From positions 3,212,001 through 3,276,000 of the forward strand of contig NC_008554.1 of the NCBI RefSeq assembly GCF_000014965.1: a stretch of DNA of 64,000 bases. The letters are read 5' to 3'. The notes beneath the pieces are model-generated. The model saw only the letters and a list, made by a program, of their open reading frames with translations. It did not search any database and was not told where the DNA came from. This document shows, one piece after another, positions 60,062 through 64,000 of this stretch. Within the stretch, counting starts at the first letter, position 1, and every line of letters begins with the position of its first letter. The position numbers and the translations under genes are program-made. This DNA is from Syntrophobacter fumaroxidans MPOB (GTDB taxonomy: Bacteria > Desulfobacterota > Syntrophobacteria > Syntrophobacterales > Syntrophobacteraceae).

Positions 60062-61486
60062 TCATCTGCGCTGCGGCAGAATGTGAGTCGAGGTCCCGAG
60101 GAAAGCCTCCGCTGCCTCCTCTTCGCTTTCCGAAAGCGTCGGATGAGGATGCATGCTCAGGGCAAGGTCTTCGGCAAGGGCTCCCATTTCCAGGGCAAGA
60201 ACCGCCTCGGCGATCATCTCGCCGGCTTCCCGGCCCACGATGCCGACCCCCAGGACCCGTTGCGTGTCGGGGTCGACGATCACTTTGGTCATGCCTCTCG
60301 GGACCCCCATGGTCGCGGCCCGGCCCGAAGCCGACCAGGGGAACCGGGAAACCTTTACGGGACGATTCTCGCGTCTCGCCTGTTCCTCGGTCAACCCGAC
60401 CCACGCCAACTGGGGATCGGCATAGACCACCGCGGGAATGGCCTGGTAGTCGAATGCGGACTTTTGCCCGGCGATCGCTTCCGCCGCAACCTTGCCTTCG
60501 TGCATGGCCTTGTGGGCCAGCATGACGCCCCCCGCCACGTCTCCAACGGCATAGATTTTCCCGTCGGTTGTCCGCCGCTGTTCGTCCACCACGATGAAGC
60601 CGTGCTCGTTCACCTCGACCCCGGTTTTCTCAAGCCCGATACCGCCGGAATTCGGCTCCCGCCCGACGGCGATCAGCACGCGGTCGAAGCTCTGAGCAGG
60701 CTGGTCGACCTTGCCTTCCAACTCCACTTCCACCCAGTCGTCGAATTCACGAAGGGATTGTATCCGAGTGTCCACGTGAACGGCTTCGAACAAACCGCTC
60801 AAGCGGCGACTCAGGAATGCCGTCAGGTCCTGGTCGGCCCCCGCCATCAGGCGCTCACCCGCTTCCACCATGGTCACGCGGCTGCCCAGAGAAGCGTAGA
60901 CCGATCCGAGCTCCACGCCGACATACCCTCCTCCGACCACCAGCAGCCGTTTCGGAATGTCCGTGAGCTCCAGTGCGCCCGTGGAATCCATGATTCGCCC
61001 GCCGTCACGGAATTCGGCTCCCGCGATGGAACGGGCGTGCGAGCCCGTGGCGATGACGGCATGCTTGAACTTGATGCGGCTGATCTCCGCCTCCAGCAAT
61101 CGCGCATAGCTCGACGACTCGAACACGGCGCGCCCCCGGAGGAACTGCACCCCCCGGCTTCGGCAAAGCTCCACGAGGCCGCCGGCCAGCTTGTCCACGA
61201 CCTGCTTCTTCCACTCCCGCAGCCTTGGCAGGTCGATTTTCGGTTCTCCCAGGCTGATCCCCATGTCCGCCGCACGACCGACGTCGTACAGGAGCTCCGT
61301 TACGTAAAGCAGCGTCTTGGAAGGAATGCAGCCCCGAAACAGGCAGACGCCTCCGGGCCGGTCGCCCGTGTCGACCATCGTCACGTCCAGCCCCAGGTCG
61401 GCGGCCCGAAACGCCGCGGCGTATCCGCCCGGTCCCGCGCCGATCACCAGAACATCCGTTTCCTGAGTGAACTCTCCCATTACCAT
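60062..61486 (-). CDS. lpdA: Dihydrolipoyl dehydrogenase (E3)
   Basis: The FAD enzyme reoxidises dihydrolipoamide and reduces NAD+. The FAD motif VLVIGAGPGGYAAA is near residue 14. The redox disulfide is in GGVCLFRGCIPSKTLLY, a slight variant of the usual GGTCLNxGC. The NAD motif is LVVGGGYVGVELG, and the second FAD site YAVGDVAGGVMLAHKA. The His-Glu pair is in MHPHPTLSESEEEA. It has 474 residues, full length. It belongs to the leftward operon E1beta-E2-E3-lipA. Confidence 0.95.
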   Translation of the reverse strand: MVMGEFTQETDVLVIGAGPGGYAAAFRAADLGLDVTMVDTGDRPGGVCLFRGCIPSKTLLYVTELLYDVGRAADMGISLGEPKIDLPRLREWKKQVVDKLAGGLVELCRSRGVQFLRGRAVFESSSYARLLEAEISRIKFKHAVIATGSHARSIAGAEFRDGGRIMDSTGALELTDIPKRLLVVGGGYVGVELGSVYASLGSRVTMVEAGERLMAGADQDLTAFLSRRLSGLFEAVHVDTRIQSLREFDDWVEVELEGKVDQPAQSFDRVLIAVGREPNSGGIGLEKTGVEVNEHGFIVVDEQRRTTDGKIYAVGDVAGGVMLAHKAMHEGKVAAEAIAGQKSAFDYQAIPAVVYADPQLAWVGLTEEQARRENRPVKVSRFPWSASGRAATMGVPRGMTKVIVDPDTQRVLGVGIVGREAGEMIAEAVLALEMGALAEDLALSMHPHPTLSESEEEAAEAFLGTSTHILPQRR

Positions 61487-61742
61487 GAACTATCTTCTCC
61501 ATCGCATCCGCGAACCGAGCGGCCCCGAAACAACCTTCCACCCCCCGGTCGGGTGACCGGAAAGAGCGGTGCATCCACAATGATCGAGTTGCTCGAGCCT
61601 CAGTCGAGGCTTGCATCCGCTCATGCGGACGGCCCCGAAGCGGCCTGCAGCCGGCAGACCTGAAGCCCGGACCGGCATGGTCGATCCCTCGCCCGGCATC
61701 CGGACACCCGGAGGCCGGAGGGGCCCGCCTGCCCCTCGCCCG

Positions 61743-63074
61743 CTAGATCACCAGCAACAGTTCTTCGGGGTTCTCCAGCGCCTCGATGATCATCCCCAGG
61801 AAACGCGCGGCGTCCGCGCCGTCCACGATCCGGTGATCGAAAGCGACGATCAGGGGCAGCAGCAGCCTCGGCACAATCTCATGGCGTTCCAGGTCGCCGC
61901 GCACCACCGGCTGCAGCCTCGCCTGTCCCATTCCGAGGATCGCCGACTGGGGATGGTTGATGATGGGAGTGAAAGCCGTCCCGCCGAGAGCGCCGATGTT
62001 CGTCAGGGTGAAGGTGCCCCCGGTCATCTCCTCGCGCTCCGCCTTACCCCGACGGGTCCGCTCCGCCACGTCGAGGAGCTCCACGGCCAGCTCCCGGACG
62101 CTTTTCCGGTCGACATCCCGGATCACCGGCACGATGAGCCCCCGGTCCGTGTCCACGGCCACGCCGATGTTGTAGTAACGCTTGAAGACGATTTCCTCCC
62201 GTTCCGGATCGATGCTCGCGTTGAAGCCGGGAAAGGCTTTGAGCGCGGCGACGGCGGCTTTGAGCACGAATACGATCATGTTGAGGGCTCCGCCCGCTTC
62301 GCGGATTTCCGCCTTGTGTTTTCGGCGGAAGGCATCGAGCTCGGTGATGTCGGCAACGTCCTGGTGGGACACGTGCGGAATCTCCGCCCACGCCCGGGCA
62401 AGATGTTTCGCCGTGGCCCGCCTCACCGAACGCAGCGGAACACGCTCGATGGCGCCGTGTGGATCGCAGGCTCCGAGCGGCTCTCCCGCGGGGGAAGGCG
62501 CAGGGGCGGCTTCGGGGGCGGCGGTCCGGGCAACCGGAGCCTCTTCCTCGGCCACGGCGGCCTGAGGCGACGGGGCCGCCGGTTTGCGACCCTGGAGCTC
62601 GGCATGCCGGCGCACGTCTTCGGGAGTCACCCGTCCTCCGGGGCCGCTGGGCGCCACCTGGCGCAAGTCGATTCCGAGTTCGCGGGCCAGCCGCCGCGTG
62701 GACGGCGCCGCCGCCGGCGGTTCTTTGGAAGCCGTTACGGCCGGCCGGGTCTCTCCCCCGCCGGGGGGAGCCTCCAAACCGCCCGCCTTCTCGCGCGAAA
62801 CGTCCTTTTCGGGAGGCGCGGCCGCGACCGCCCGGCCTTCCGCTTCGAAGGTCATGAGCACCGCTCCCACCTTGACCACCTCGCCCGGTTTCACACGGAT
62901 TTCCTTCACCACGCCCGAGACCGGGGCCGGCACTTCCGTGGTGGCCTTGTCCGTCTCGATCACCATGACCGGCTGGCCGTCCAGGACCCTGTCCCCCACG
63001 GAGACCAGGACCTCGACGATCTCGCCCTCATGAATGCCTTCCCCCAGGTCCGGGAGCCTGAATTCCACGGACAT
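61743..63074 (-). CDS. Dihydrolipoamide acyltransferase (E2) of a pyruvate-type dehydrogenase complex
   Basis: E2 forms the core of the complex and transfers the acyl group to CoA. The lipoyl domain is residues 1-80 (lipoyl-Lys in VIETDKATTEV near 43). A Pro/Ala-rich linker leads to the E3-binding domain (RRLARELGIDLRQVAPSGPGGRVTPEDV near 127-155) and a second linker. The catalytic domain carries DHRIVDGADAARFL near the C-terminus. There is one lipoyl domain only. It has 443 residues. GGGAGGAGGAAGG before the ATG is a very strong ribosome site. Pyruvate is the likely substrate, but a branched-chain complex cannot be excluded. Confidence 0.92.
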   Translation of the reverse strand: MSVEFRLPDLGEGIHEGEIVEVLVSVGDRVLDGQPVMVIETDKATTEVPAPVSGVVKEIRVKPGEVVKVGAVLMTFEAEGRAVAAAPPEKDVSREKAGGLEAPPGGGETRPAVTASKEPPAAAPSTRRLARELGIDLRQVAPSGPGGRVTPEDVRRHAELQGRKPAAPSPQAAVAEEEAPVARTAAPEAAPAPSPAGEPLGACDPHGAIERVPLRSVRRATAKHLARAWAEIPHVSHQDVADITELDAFRRKHKAEIREAGGALNMIVFVLKAAVAALKAFPGFNASIDPEREEIVFKRYYNIGVAVDTDRGLIVPVIRDVDRKSVRELAVELLDVAERTRRGKAEREEMTGGTFTLTNIGALGGTAFTPIINHPQSAILGMGQARLQPVVRGDLERHEIVPRLLLPLIVAFDHRIVDGADAARFLGMIIEALENPEELLLVI

Positions 63075-63146
63075 ATTCCTTCCTCCTCCCTTGCTGCGGC
63101 CGCGCCGTGCCGCCGGATGGACGGCGGCTCCGGATCCGCACCGGCT

Positions 63147-64000
63147 CTAGAAAGACAGAGTCTCCCGGGCGGCCCGAAGGATGCGCTCGGTCCCCGGCAT
63201 ATACTCCCGTTCCCGCTGGTAGAGCGGAATGATGACGTCGAACCCGGTGACGCGCGCGATGGGCGCCTCCAGGTAGAGAAACGATTTTTCGACGAGGCGG
63301 GCGACTATTTCGGCCCCCGGGCCGAAGCTTCGCGGCGCTTCGTGCACGAGGACCGCCCTGCCGGTTTTCTTCACCGATTGCGTGAAAAGAGAATCGTCCA
63401 ACGGCGAGACCGTCAGCAGGTCGACCACCTCCGCCTCCACGCCGTCGCGTTCTTTGAGCAGCGACGCGGCTTCGAGCACGGGGTGCATGGTCGCGCCGTA
63501 GGAGATGAGGGTCACGTCCCGCCCTTCTCTGACCAGTTGCGATCTCCCGATGGGGATGGTTTCTTCCGCCTCGGGGACTTCTTCCCGAAATGCGCGGTAG
63601 ACCGCCTTCGGTTCGTAAAACACCACCGGGTCCGGGTCTCGGATGGCGCTGACGAGCAGCGCGCGCGCATTTCGCGGCGAGGACGGAATCACCATTTTCA
63701 GCCCCGGCGTGTGGGCCCAGTAGGCTTCCCGACTTTCCGAATGGTGCTCCAGGGCTCTCACGCCGCCTCCGTAAGGCGCGCGCATCACCATGGGCACCCG
63801 GAAGCGCCCCTGGGATCGCCAGCGCAGCCGCGCCGCATGAGATTCCAGCTGGTGGAAGGCCAGGTAATCGAAACCCGAAAACTGCATTTCACAAACCGGC
63901 TTCAAACCGTACACGGCCATCCCGATCGAAATCCCGGCGATGCCCGATTCGGCAAGAGGGGTATCGATGACGCGTTCCGGGCCGAATTTTCCGATCAGTC
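63147..64000 (-). CDS. Pyruvate-type dehydrogenase E1 component, beta subunit (5' end outside window)
   Basis: The thiamine-diphosphate-dependent decarboxylase beta subunit. The frame runs to the right edge without a stop (FGPERVIDTPLAESGIAGISIG follows outwards), so the ATG at 63920 is internal. Motifs include MRAPYGGGVRALEHHSESREAYWAH, VIPSSPRNARALL, EPKAVYR, and the final GFDVIIPLYQREREYMP. It is the most upstream visible gene of the E1-E2-E3-lipA operon; the alpha subunit is expected to the right. Distinguishing pyruvate from branched-chain 2-oxoacid use would need the alpha subunit. Confidence 0.93.
   Translation of the reverse strand, partial: LIGKFGPERVIDTPLAESGIAGISIGMAVYGLKPVCEMQFSGFDYLAFHQLESHAARLRWRSQGRFRVPMVMRAPYGGGVRALEHHSESREAYWAHTPGLKMVIPSSPRNARALLVSAIRDPDPVVFYEPKAVYRAFREEVPEAEETIPIGRSQLVREGRDVTLISYGATMHPVLEAASLLKERDGVEAEVVDLLTVSPLDDSLFTQSVKKTGRAVLVHEAPRSFGPGAEIVARLVEKSFLYLEAPIARVTGFDVIIPLYQREREYMPGTERILRAARETLSF

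Overview
The window looks like a chromosomal segment of a GC-rich (roughly 60 %) Gram-negative anaerobe of the deltaproteobacterial / Desulfobacterota type. It is closest in style to Syntrophobacter-like syntrophs, but that is an inference from gene content and protein style, not a database match. Supporting points are the mnmE / rsmG / parA-parB neighbourhood typical of the origin-proximal part of a chromosome, many large PAS-rich histidine kinases, an NtrC-type regulator, a C_GCAxxG_C_C protein and a 2-oxoacid dehydrogenase complex. No rRNA, tRNA or CRISPR array was seen.

Layout. 0-3.1 kb: the 3' end of mnmE, an IS110-family element, then rsmG. 3.1-5.1 kb (minus): a coupled pncA-pncB pair for NAD salvage. 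5.3-10.1 kb (plus): a small unknown protein, parA-parB, a DUF3842 protein, cobU, cobS and birA. 10.2-15.5 kb (minus): dksA-like, moaC with a possible coupled small gene, a short J-domain protein, and two tandem SBBP-repeat secreted proteins. 15.8-17.8 kb: a candidate structured RNA with an intrinsic terminator, then msbA. 17.8-27.9 kb (minus): a potassium-uptake locus in the transcription order NtrC-type regulator, histidine kinase, a 31-aa membrane peptide, kdpF, kdpA, kdpB, kdpC with an insertion, and a kdpD lacking its kinase half. A near-consensus sigma-54 promoter lies just before the kinase gene.

28-34 kb is mixed: a DJ-1/PfpI protein, an FkbM methyltransferase, a C_GCAxxG_C_C protein, a membrane PH-like protein, a DUF2087 protein and an ABC-type binding lipoprotein. 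34.6-42.1 kb holds a sensor kinase and a small acyl-assembly locus (FabZ-like dehydratase, ketoacyl synthase, acyl carrier protein, CoA-ligase-like enzyme, GNAT protein). Two inverted copies of a ~93-bp repeat lie within and beyond this locus. 42.6-44.8 kb has one secreted protein of unknown function and a gene-poor AT-richer stretch. 44.8-53 kb carries comM/yifB, a 1247-residue sensor and an overlapping hybrid kinase. 53-64 kb carries a possible RelA/SpoT-fold protein, a cysteine hydrolase, prfC with a promoter and leader hairpin, a DEAD-box helicase, and lipA-lpd-E2-E1beta of a pyruvate-type dehydrogenase complex, which runs off the right edge.

The most distinctive system is the Kdp locus, where the usual KdpD/KdpE pair seems to be replaced by a HAMP-PAS kinase and a sigma-54 activator. 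Other leads are a hairpin that hides the IS110 transposase ribosome binding site, the structured RNA before msbA, the prfC leader hairpin, and the acyl-assembly locus near an inverted repeat pair.
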